NCBI GenBank assembly: GCA_963729445.1
Contig: CAVSNU010000003.1
Span: forward strand, 1 to 64,000
Reading direction: 5' to 3'
Source of the DNA: JACCZH01 sp963729445
Lineage (GTDB): Bacteria > Chloroflexota > Chloroflexia > Thermomicrobiales > CFX8
Length of the DNA: 64,000 nucleotides
Below the pieces are notes generated by a model. It made no database searches and had not been told where the DNA came from. It worked only from the letters and a program-made list of their open reading frames with translations. The translations under genes were made by a program, and so were the position numbers. Shown piece by piece: positions 57,402 through 64,000 of this stretch (position 1 is its first letter; every line of letters begins with the position of its first letter).

Positions 57402-57454
57402 GTACGCCCGGCAGGAATCGAACCTGCGACCTTTTGGTCTGCAATCAAGCGCTC
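57402..57454 (-). pseudogene. tRNA-Arg 3'-end fragment, likely attachment-site duplicate
   Basis: The 38 bases 57402-57439 are identical to 59591-59628, the 3' end of the intact tRNA-Arg, and the next 15 match at 12 positions. Beyond the anticodon region similarity stops abruptly. A perfect 3'-end copy in direct orientation is the classic footprint of integration at a tRNA gene. Confidence 0.8.
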
Positions 57455-57661
57455 AGTCTCGTCCCTATTGACTAATTGAAATTACACCTATACCAACACA
57501 GTTCCTCTACGCGCTGGTCCAATCGAAGCGACTCAGCATGTCATATTTGCCTTATCGACGGTTTTTGCAGATAATGGAGAAGACTGTCAAAGGAGATGTA
57601 CGTCTTTGAATAGGTCAGTTCGCGACGAAATCGGATTCGTTTTCAGAAGGGTGGAGTGCTT

Positions 57662-59008
57662 GTGGCCAAGTTTCTAATCGGCACGTTACCGGTCGTTGGG
57701 CATGTCACTCCGTTCTTTCCAATTGCTCGTACATTAGTCGAGCGAGGAAATGAAGTCCGGTGGTATACAGGCAGTAAGTTCCGCGAGAAGGTCGAGGCCA
57801 CCGGTGCGACATATATTCCGATGCAGGCCGGTCACGACTTCGATGATAGTGACCTAGACGTTGTATTCCCAGAGCGTAAACCGCTCAATGGAAAGAAGGC
57901 TCTAGAGTTTGACATCATGCATGTGTTCGGCGACTCGGCCCTTGGGCACGTCCAGGACTTACGCGCAGTTGTCAATGCCTATCCTGCTGACGTGTTGTTC
58001 GCCGATAGCGCATTCATCGCCGCTCGTTGGTTGCACGCACTTGGGGACGGTCCACCATGGGCGGTCTTGAATACGTTGGCAGTCACGTTGAGCAGTCGGG
58101 ATACGGCTCCGTTCGGGATGGGATTGCCGCCGGCTTCCTCCTCCTTTGGTCGCCTCCGCGTTCGTGCACTTCATACGTTAGCTACCGGGGTGCTGTTCCG
58201 CAAAACCATTGCGCACTTTGACACGTTGCGAGAAAGCCTTGGCCTACCTCCTACCCGAGAGTTCATCATGGATGCCGTGTTGTCGCCATACCTGTACCTT
58301 CAAGGTACGGTTGCCGGTTTCGAGTATCCACGTTCCGACCTTGCTCCACAGGTCCACTTTATCGGTCCGGTGCTTTCCCCGCCATCAGATGACTTCAATC
58401 CGCCGGCATGGTGGAATGAGCTTGAGGCTGACCGGCCCGTCGTGCATGTGACGCAAGGAACGCTGGCGACAGAGGCAGAACAGCTTCTAATCCCGACAAT
58501 TAAAGCGTTGGCGAATGAGAATGTGCTTGTAGTCGCAACCACTGGTGGGAAGCCAGTTGAGACCCTGGGCTTGACTCCAATTCCGGACAACACACGGGTG
58601 GAACGCTTCATACCGCACGCTCACCTCTTGCCACATGTTGATGTGATGGTTACCAACGGCGGATACAACGGTGTGCAGATGGCATTGGCTCACGGAGTCC
58701 CGCTGGTGGCAGCAGGGACGAGTGAGGACAAGCCGGAGGTATGCGCGCGCATCGCGTGGGCTGGAGTTGGCATAAACCTGAAGACGGCCGCTCCGGGCGA
58801 AGAGAAGATTCGCCAGGCAGTCACCCACGTGTTAGCCGACCCTGGCTATCGAAGCCGAGCGAATGCCCTTTCCTTGGAGTTTCAACAGCATCATGCACCG
58901 CTCGAAGCGGCGGTGCTGCTAGAACAGCTTGCTGCAACGCGAGCGCCCGTGTTGAGAGATTCTGTGGACATAGCGGGCCAGATGACGGCTACGACACCGA
59001 CGGTGTGA
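57662..59008 (+). CDS. MGT/UGT-type (GT1) glycosyltransferase
   Basis: A GT-B fold enzyme of about 448 residues: the N-terminal acceptor domain FLIGTLPVVGHVTPFFPIAR, and the C-terminal donor domain with VVHVTQGTLATEAEQLLIPT, VERFIPHAHLLPHVDVMVTN, GGYNGVQMALAHGVPLVAAG and SEDKPEVCARIAWAGVGINL. Such enzymes glycosylate macrolides, flavonoids or lipids from nucleotide sugars; the acceptor cannot be inferred. GTG 57662 follows GGTGGAG with 5-base spacing; GTG 57656 is the alternative. The region is more AT-rich than the rest and lies between tRNA-Arg sequences, so transfer is likely. Confidence 0.88.
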   Translation: MAKFLIGTLPVVGHVTPFFPIARTLVERGNEVRWYTGSKFREKVEATGATYIPMQAGHDFDDSDLDVVFPERKPLNGKKALEFDIMHVFGDSALGHVQDLRAVVNAYPADVLFADSAFIAARWLHALGDGPPWAVLNTLAVTLSSRDTAPFGMGLPPASSSFGRLRVRALHTLATGVLFRKTIAHFDTLRESLGLPPTREFIMDAVLSPYLYLQGTVAGFEYPRSDLAPQVHFIGPVLSPPSDDFNPPAWWNELEADRPVVHVTQGTLATEAEQLLIPTIKALANENVLVVATTGGKPVETLGLTPIPDNTRVERFIPHAHLLPHVDVMVTNGGYNGVQMALAHGVPLVAAGTSEDKPEVCARIAWAGVGINLKTAAPGEEKIRQAVTHVLADPGYRSRANALSLEFQQHHAPLEAAVLLEQLAATRAPVLRDSVDIAGQMTATTPTV

Positions 59009-59070
59009 ATCAGCGCCGGCAAACGCGCGACCATGCTGATTAGGGCCGTGGTGTACGTCGATTAGGAAGA

Positions 59071-59295
59071 GCTCTACATCGAGGTACCGTTATACCCGGC
59101 GTCACGCATGCTCTGTCTGCACCTCGGACGGGGCACTGAACCATACGACCAGAAAGCGCAGCAGTCGCCGACCTCCGGAGTAAGCTGCTCCCCATAGTGG
59201 GGACATGCATACCGGGCCTTCCAGCCGTCAGCGGGCATCGTCACCAGCGTCGCGAATCCGCAGTGTGGGCATGTGAACGTTGAGCTACGTCGGCG
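59071..59295 (-). pseudogene. degenerate small zinc-ribbon gene of the GDCC type
   Basis: The minus strand reads FTCPHCGFATLVTMP, YACPHYGEQLTPEV and GDCCAFWSYGSVPRPRCRQ. This resembles a widespread small protein whose usual motifs are a CxxCG pair, a second CxxC and GDCCVFCSYGSVPCPP; here three of the cysteines are replaced (CPHY, AFW, VPR) and there is no good start codon. It is probably a remnant brought in with the neighbouring glycosyltransferase. Confidence 0.45.
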
Positions 59296-59591
59296 TGAGC
59301 CGTGGTGAACTCAGTATGGCGAATTGAGCCGGGCCAGTAAACGCGCAAGGAGGCGGCTTGGCTTCACGAATGAAGTAGCCCCGCCAGATGAAGATGTGGC
59401 TACATGGACTCGTACGTTACGGCGTCAGAGCACTTACGAGGGACTCTTCAAGCAACTAGGACGAACGCATACGACAAAGCCCTTTCGAAGTTCCCGCCGA
59501 AGCGGTCTCTCAAAGGGGCTCAACCAAATGCTTACTTTGCCTGTGCTTCTCTGCGAACTACCACGTGTATCAGCGTACGTTCGCTACATTG

Positions 59592-59664
59592 TACGCCCGG
59601 CAGGAATCGAACCTGCGACCTTTTGGTCCGCAACCAAACGCTCTATCCCCTGAGCTACGGGCGC
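59592..59664 (-). tRNA. tRNA-Arg (anticodon GCG)
   Basis: The intact 73-base cloverleaf has acceptor arms GCGCCCG and CGGGCGT (one G-U), D-arm GCTC/GAGC, anticodon stem TTTGG/CCAAA with loop TTGCGGA, and T-arm GCAGG-TTCGATT-CCTGC. CCA is not encoded. Two partial copies lie on its 3' side at 57402 and 56520. The 300 bases before it (59296-59591) hold only an unconvincing open frame. Confidence 0.94.
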
Positions 59665-59791
59665 GTGGACCGGCAGCGCCGATCGTCCGCAACTAGAGAA
59701 TGATAACAAAGTTCTGCCGTGCGTTCAATGAAAATGGAGAGATTATCCGGTCAGGTTAGGAACATTCGTACGAGGAAAGGCCTCGTTCAGG

Positions 59792-59819
59792 TTGACACGC
59801 GTCGAGATGGTGGTATTAT
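59792..59819 (+). promoter_or_regulatory. candidate promoter of the ilv operon
   Basis: TTGACA at 59792-59797 and TATTAT at 59814-59819 are 16 bases apart. The transcript would start near 59826, about 30 bases before the leader peptide GTG, an arrangement typical of attenuated amino acid operons. Confidence 0.7.
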
Positions 59820-59855
59820 CCGCTCAGATTAGTTCGTGGATGATGAGGGACTGGC

Positions 59856-59981
59856 GTGTCTCGAGCTCAGAACACAAAGAGCAATGTGCAGGTTGCCGTG
59901 TATGATGACTCGGCGTTGCGTGCTGTCCTGAATCTCGGCCTCCTCCTTATTGTAGTACTCCTTATTACCGTGGCGACATAA
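59856..59981 (+). CDS. ilv operon leader peptide
   Basis: A 41-codon reading frame starts at GTG 59856 behind GAGGGA and ends at TAA 59981. Its last 17 residues, LNLGLLLIVVLLITVAT, contain 7 Leu, 2 Ile and 3 Val, the products of the operon that follows. With the antiterminator and terminator just downstream this is a leader peptide whose translation senses charged branched-chain tRNAs. The hydrophobic run could alternatively be a tiny membrane protein, but position and RNA structure favour attenuation. Confidence 0.85.
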   Translation: MSRAQNTKSNVQVAVYDDSALRAVLNLGLLLIVVLLITVAT

Positions 59982-60048
59982 CGGGGGACTGACGAACGCA
60001 TCGGACGCAGCAAGCAGAATCGTTAGCCCCCCGGGAATCCGGGGGGCT
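59982..60048 (+). terminator. ilv attenuator: antiterminator and terminator
   Basis: The terminator has perfect 10-base arms AGCCCCCCGG (60025-60034) and CCGGGGGGCT (60039-60048) with loop GAAT; the T-run after it is weak. The segment 59982-59994, starting right after the leader stop codon, can pair with 60021-60033 (11 Watson-Crick pairs, one G-U, one mismatch), which would block the terminator. A ribosome at the stop codon would cover 59982-59994 and allow termination; one stalled earlier would not. Confidence 0.8.
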
Positions 60049-60103
60049 CATTACATTTGTGGCGTAATTGGCCTGGGGGCGGCCGGAGAGGTAAGGACAA
60101 CAG

Positions 60104-61831
60104 ATGGTGGTGGCGAGCACGCCAAACATGGAACAGCAGGCTGATGTGCCTGCTCAATCACCGAAGCCGGGGACTGGTGCACGTGTCTTGTGTCAGGCGT
60201 TGGAGCGCGAAGGTGTCGAGATCATCTTTGGTTACCCGGGTGGTGTCCTGATCCCACTCTATGACGTTCTGCCAGAGTTTGGCTTGCGCCATATACTCGT
60301 GAGGCATGAGCAAGGCGCGGGCCACGCGGCGGATGGCTACGCTCGGGTGACCGGAAAAGTGGGTGTCTGCATGGCCACGTCTGGGCCGGGCGCAACCAAT
60401 CTTGTGACACCGATCGCCACCGCCATGCTGGACTCGGTCCCTCTGGTCGCCATCACCGGGCAAGTGGGACAGCCTGTCATTGGCACTGACGCCTTTCAGG
60501 AAATCGACATCACCGGTATCACCCTTCCAATCACGAAGCACAACTTCCTGGTGCGGAGCGTGGCCGACATCGGTCCGACGATTCAGAAGGCATTTCATCT
60601 CGCCAGCACCGGACGACCGGGGCCGGTTCTGGTTGACATCCCGAAGGACGTTCTGCTTGCGGCAGGGGCGCTCACACCAAGTGCCAAGCTCGACATGCCT
60701 GGATATCGTCCTACCACCACGCCGCATCGCCGTCAGATTCGTCTGGCTGCCGACGAGATTCGCAAGAGCAGCAAGCCCCTGATTCTGGCCGGCCACGGAA
60801 TTCTGATTTCGGGAGCATCTGAGGAGCTCACGACGCTGGTTGACAAGGCTGAGATTCCGGTTGGGCTGACCCTGCTTGGGATCGGTGGCTTCCCTCAGTC
60901 TCACCGCCTATGTCTCGGAATGGTGGGGATGCACGGGTTCGCGCATGCCAACCGGGCCATTCATGAGGCCGATCTGGTGATTGGCGTGGGGATGCGCTTC
61001 GACGACAGGGTGACCGGTAAGTTATCAGAGTTCGCCCCGAACGCGCGCTTCATTCATATCGACATCGACCCGGCCGAGATTGGAAAGAATGTCGTTCCCG
61101 ACGTTCCGGTCGTGGGTGACGCCCGGCAGGCGCTGAAGATGCTGGCCGATGAGCTAGAGCCTCTTACCCACGAGGCGTGGCTGGACGAGATCGACGAGTG
61201 GCGCAGAGTTCCTGCCTACCGTAGTCGACCCAGCCGCGAACTGGTGCCGCAGTACGTGATGGAGCGGCTGCATCACCTGACCAATGGTGAGGCCGTCGTG
61301 ACGACTGACGTGGGGCAGCACCAGATGTGGGCCGCACAATTCTACAAGTGCGATCATCCGAATAACTGGGTGTCGTCCGGCGGTCTCGGCACAATGGGGT
61401 TCGGCGTACCGTCGGCGCTAGGCGCGGCTCTCGGCCGGCCAGAGGCTGAAGTGTGGTCGATCGTCGGTGACGGCGGCGTGCAGATGACGCTGTTCGAGTT
61501 CGCGACGCTGGTTCAGGAGAATGCCAACGTAAAGATTGGCATCATCAATAACGGCTATCTGGGCATGGTGCGTCAGTGGCAGCAACTGTTCCACGATCGA
61601 AACTATTCTGAGACGTTGATCAGCGGGCCGGACTTTGTCGCGCTCGGCGCAGCTTATCGGATCCCGTCGCGCAGGGTAGAGCGTCGCGAGGAGGTTGATG
61701 AGGCGATCCGCTGGGCAAGCGGGATCGATGGCCCTGTCCTGATTGAGTTCGTGGTTGGCCATGAAGAGAATGTCTATCCGATGATCCCCTCAGGCGCCTC
61801 CTTCCAGGACCTGATTGAAGAAGGGGATTAA
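60104..61831 (+). CDS. ilvB: acetolactate synthase large (catalytic) subunit
   Basis: ThDP-dependent enzyme making acetolactate and acetohydroxybutyrate, first common step of Val, Leu and Ile synthesis. Visible are IIFGYPGGVLIPLYDVLPEF, the catalytic Glu in LVRHEQGAGHAADGYARVTG, the FAD-region VGMRFDDRVTGKLSEFAPNA, and the ThDP/Mg motif IVGDGGVQMTLFEFATLVQ ending NNGYLGMVRQWQ. 575 residues is normal. ATG 60104 is preceded by GGAGAGGTAAGGA; ATG 60128 is also possible. It lies 56 bases after the attenuator and 4 bases before ilvN. Confidence 0.97.
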   Translation: MVVASTPNMEQQADVPAQSPKPGTGARVLCQALEREGVEIIFGYPGGVLIPLYDVLPEFGLRHILVRHEQGAGHAADGYARVTGKVGVCMATSGPGATNLVTPIATAMLDSVPLVAITGQVGQPVIGTDAFQEIDITGITLPITKHNFLVRSVADIGPTIQKAFHLASTGRPGPVLVDIPKDVLLAAGALTPSAKLDMPGYRPTTTPHRRQIRLAADEIRKSSKPLILAGHGILISGASEELTTLVDKAEIPVGLTLLGIGGFPQSHRLCLGMVGMHGFAHANRAIHEADLVIGVGMRFDDRVTGKLSEFAPNARFIHIDIDPAEIGKNVVPDVPVVGDARQALKMLADELEPLTHEAWLDEIDEWRRVPAYRSRPSRELVPQYVMERLHHLTNGEAVVTTDVGQHQMWAAQFYKCDHPNNWVSSGGLGTMGFGVPSALGAALGRPEAEVWSIVGDGGVQMTLFEFATLVQENANVKIGIINNGYLGMVRQWQQLFHDRNYSETLISGPDFVALGAAYRIPSRRVERREEVDEAIRWASGIDGPVLIEFVVGHEENVYPMIPSGASFQDLIEEGD

Positions 61832-61835
61832 CTCG

Positions 61836-62366
61836 ATGACAGCTACAATGCACACGATCGTGGTCATGGTCGAGAATCACCCGGGCGTTCTCAATCGCGT
61901 GATGAGCCTGTTCAGGCAGCGCAGCTTCAACATAGAGTCGGTCTCGGTCGGTCACACTGAAACGGCAGGGATCTCGCGGATGACCTTCGTCCTTGAGGGT
62001 GACGACCGCATTACCGAGCAGGTCATCAAGCAGCTCTACAAGTTGCTTGAGGTCCTCAAAGTGACTGATGTAACGGATCAGAACCTGATTCAACGAGAGC
62101 TGGCGCTGATCAAGGTGGCCGCTACTGACAGGACGCGCGCGGACATCATGCGTATAGCAAGTGACATCTATCGCGCGCGCGTCGTAGATGCTTCGCCCGA
62201 CACGATGATCATTGAGGCGACCGGTCCGGCAGCGAAAATCGACGCATTGCTGACGATGATCCGCCCATATGGTATTAAGGAAGTCGCCCGAACCGGGGCA
62301 GTTGCGATGGTCCGTGGCAGTGACGCGAGCGGGATCTCTCTCGTTCGTCAGGAGTCGGCGGCGTAG
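61836..62366 (+). CDS. ilvN: acetolactate synthase small (regulatory) subunit
   Basis: The 176-residue product starts with an ACT domain (TIVVMVENHPGVLNRVMSLF, FNIESVSVGHTETAGISRMT) that binds valine for feedback control, and ends with the ALS-SS C-terminal domain (ASDIYRARVVDASPDTMIIE, GIKEVARTGAVAMVRG). It activates and regulates IlvB. ATG 61836 has AAGGGG upstream; an in-frame ATG at 61815 lies inside ilvB. Confidence 0.95.
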   Translation: MTATMHTIVVMVENHPGVLNRVMSLFRQRSFNIESVSVGHTETAGISRMTFVLEGDDRITEQVIKQLYKLLEVLKVTDVTDQNLIQRELALIKVAATDRTRADIMRIASDIYRARVVDASPDTMIIEATGPAAKIDALLTMIRPYGIKEVARTGAVAMVRGSDASGISLVRQESAA

Positions 62367-62410
62367 GAATTGTCCACCGCCGCAGTGAGGGAAGTAGGGG
62401 TTAACCACCT

Positions 62411-63418
62411 TTGGCAAACATCTATTACGAGGATTCAGTTACACCGGGCGTTCTTGACGGAAAGACGATTGCCGTCCTCGGTTATGGCAGCCAGGGCCAC
62501 GCGCACGCGTTGAATCTGCACGAGTCGGGTCACAACGTGATTGTGGGACTCTACGAAGGCAGCAAGTCGTGGGCCAAAGCCGAAGAGCAGGGACTCACCG
62601 TCAAGACGAGTGACGACGCGGTCAAAGAGGCCGACGTCATTATGGTGTTGGTCCCGGACCACATTCAAAAGCGCCTGTACAACGAGTCGATTGCCCCGAA
62701 CCTCAGTGAGGGCAAGACACTGATGTTCGCGCACGGGTTCAACATTCATTTCAAGCACATCAATCCGCCGGAAAATGTCGATGTGTCGATGATTGCGCCC
62801 AAGGGGCCCGGTCACATTCTGCGCGATACCTACGTCTCGGGCGTGGGAATCCCTGCGTTGCTTGCCGTTCATCAGGACGTGAGTGGAAACGCTAAGGAGC
62901 TGGCCCTGGGCTACGCGCAGGCCATTGGGTCGGCACGCGCCGGCGTACTGGAGACCACCTTCAAGGAGGAGACCGAAACCGATCTCTTCGGCGAGCAGGC
63001 GGTGCTCTGCGGTGGTGTGTCCGCCCTGATCCAGGCTGGATTTGAGACCCTGGTCGAGGCGGGCTACCAGCCAGAAGTTGCCTACTTCGAGGTGCTGCAC
63101 GAGATGAAGCTCATCGTTGACCTGATGTACGAGGGCGGAATCAAGTACATGCGCTACTCGGTCAGTGACACTGCGGAGTATGGAGACTACACCTCCGGCC
63201 CGCGAGTCATTGATGACCGCGTGCGGGCGACGATGCGCCAGATCCTGGGTGACATCCAGTCGGGCGAGTTTGCCCACGAGTGGATCGCGGAAAACGAGAA
63301 CGGCCGGGGCAACTTCATGAATATGCGCCAGCAAGCCAACGACCACCAGATCGAGCAGGTGGGCGAGGAGCTGCGCGGCATGATGAGCTGGCTGCAGAAG
63401 CGCGAGATTCCTAGCTAG
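62411..63418 (+). CDS. ilvC: ketol-acid reductoisomerase
   Basis: Class I enzyme of 335 residues converting acetolactate to dihydroxyisovalerate with NADPH and Mg. The Rossmann motif is IAVLGYGSQGHAHALNL, then APKGPGHILRDTYVSGVGIP, the Mg-binding FKEETETDLFGEQAVLCGG and the C-terminal knot with YFEVLHEMKLIVDLMYEGG. Position 51-54 reads YEGS, where the coenzyme phosphate contacts lie. The start is TTG 62411 behind AAGTAGGGG; no ATG fits. It closes the ilvBNC operon. Confidence 0.96.
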   Translation: MANIYYEDSVTPGVLDGKTIAVLGYGSQGHAHALNLHESGHNVIVGLYEGSKSWAKAEEQGLTVKTSDDAVKEADVIMVLVPDHIQKRLYNESIAPNLSEGKTLMFAHGFNIHFKHINPPENVDVSMIAPKGPGHILRDTYVSGVGIPALLAVHQDVSGNAKELALGYAQAIGSARAGVLETTFKEETETDLFGEQAVLCGGVSALIQAGFETLVEAGYQPEVAYFEVLHEMKLIVDLMYEGGIKYMRYSVSDTAEYGDYTSGPRVIDDRVRATMRQILGDIQSGEFAHEWIAENENGRGNFMNMRQQANDHQIEQVGEELRGMMSWLQKREIPS

Positions 63419-63641
63419 GAATTAGCTGTTCAGGGCGAGTGCCGTGAGCGAAACAAGACGTACAGGTGAATGGGCCGTGTGCCTGTACCTGGGTGTGGCG
63501 GGGAGCATTGCGCGGACAAGGGAAATGATTGATTTCCAGCATATCGCCAACTGGCGATAATCGTGCTGCTTTGTTATGCTTCATGAGTTACTATCGTGCG
63601 TTATTGACCGTAACTGTTGTCGTAAGGGAGGCCCGGGGCGG

Positions 63642-63911
63642 ATGGCGCTTCAGAAGGTACAAAAGGATGACATCATCCAATCCTATAAGACCCATGAGTC
63701 TGATACAGGGTCACCTGAGGTTCAGATCGCGATCTTGACTGAGCGGATTAACTTGCTGATCGAGCACCTGCGCGAGCACCAGCATGACCACCACTCAAGG
63801 CGTGGCCTGTTGAAGCTGGTCGGACGGCGACGCCGTTTGCTGGCATATCTGAGCAAGAATGACATTGATCGTTACCGTTCCACGATCGAACGTTTGGGGC
63901 TACGCCGGTAA
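63642..63911 (+). CDS. rpsO: 30S ribosomal protein S15
   Basis: S15 binds 16S rRNA at the central three-way junction. The 89 residues carry TGSPEVQIAILTERINLLIE, HDHHSRRGLLKLVGRRRRLL and YLSKNDIDRYRSTIERLGLR. AAGGGAGG precedes ATG 63642. The 220-base spacer after ilvC includes a small ATCGCCA/TGGCGAT stem at 63544-63559 but no other feature. A terminator follows; pnp, the usual next gene, would lie beyond the window. Confidence 0.96.
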   Translation: MALQKVQKDDIIQSYKTHESDTGSPEVQIAILTERINLLIEHLREHQHDHHSRRGLLKLVGRRRRLLAYLSKNDIDRYRSTIERLGLRR

Positions 63912-63975
63912 TTTGGTACCAGCGGAGCTTCGACATTGCAACCCAGCGTTCCTGCTTCGAGTAGAATGATTTGCG

Positions 63976-63998
63976 AACCCAGGGTGTATCCCTGGGTT
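63976..63998 (+). terminator. terminator after rpsO
   Basis: Nine-base arms AACCCAGGG (63976-63984) and CCCTGGGTT (63990-63998) enclose a 5-base loop, and the window ends in four Ts. It lies 65 bases after the rpsO stop. Confidence 0.8.
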
Positions 63999-64000
63999 TT

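Overview
The window looks like a chromosomal segment of a GC-rich bacterium, most likely a Chloroflexota of the Thermomicrobia/Sphaerobacter type. This is inferred from protein family resemblance, GTG/TTG starts, an imuB-DUF6504-dnaE2 mutasome, a Phe T-box leader and the tRNA-Thr/tRNA-Tyr/tuf order; no database was searched. Most of it is housekeeping, with short accessory patches at about 26.2-26.8, 36.0-37.1 and 56.5-59.6 kb.

Layout. 0-12.5 kb: ruvA; a minus-strand run hisZ-like, hisG, hisD; pheS-pheT behind a T-box leader; eno convergent with gpmI; a YprB-type exonuclease. 12.5-19.7 kb: an isocitrate dehydrogenase-family gene and a complete branched-chain amino acid ABC importer (livKHMGF). 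19.7-25.4 kb: tRNA-Thr, tRNA-Tyr, tuf, rpmG, tRNA-Trp, secE, nusG, rplK, rplA, L10 leader, rplJ, rplL, then tRNA-Pro. This translation block is full of single-base indels that break nearly every gene while leaving the protein sequence otherwise intact, which points to poor base calling or gap filling. 25.5-31.5 kb: a REC-ANTAR regulator, a palindromic repeat, and an SOS mutasome cassette under a 28-bp LexA-type palindrome.

31.4-46.2 kb (mostly minus strand): cdaR-like and cdaA (cyclic di-AMP), a TPR protein, IS and DinB remnants, the primosome set dnaB-dnaD-dnaC, rplI, rlmB, cysS, an FmdB zinc ribbon and polA. 46.4-53.6 kb (plus): MoxR ATPase, DUF58 protein, PrsW-like protease and TgpA-like transglutaminase in a coupled operon, then a ribokinase. 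53.6-56 kb: otsA-otsB for trehalose. 56.2-59.7 kb: two tRNA-Ser genes and three tRNA-Arg-derived sequences in one orientation (one decayed, one 3' fragment, one intact) enclosing a small membrane protein and a glycosyltransferase, which looks like repeated integration at a tRNA-Arg site. 59.8-63.4 kb: ilvBNC preceded by a 41-codon leader peptide, an antiterminator and a terminator, i.e. an apparent transcription attenuator. The window ends with rpsO and its terminator.

The genes connect through branched-chain amino acids (importer plus attenuated biosynthesis), translation (synthetases with T-box control, ribosomal operon) and DNA replication and repair (ruvA, polA, dnaB/D/C, imuB/dnaE2). The most rewarding points are the ilv attenuator, the triple tRNA-Arg locus, the SOS-boxed mutasome and the strikingly uneven distribution of frameshifts.
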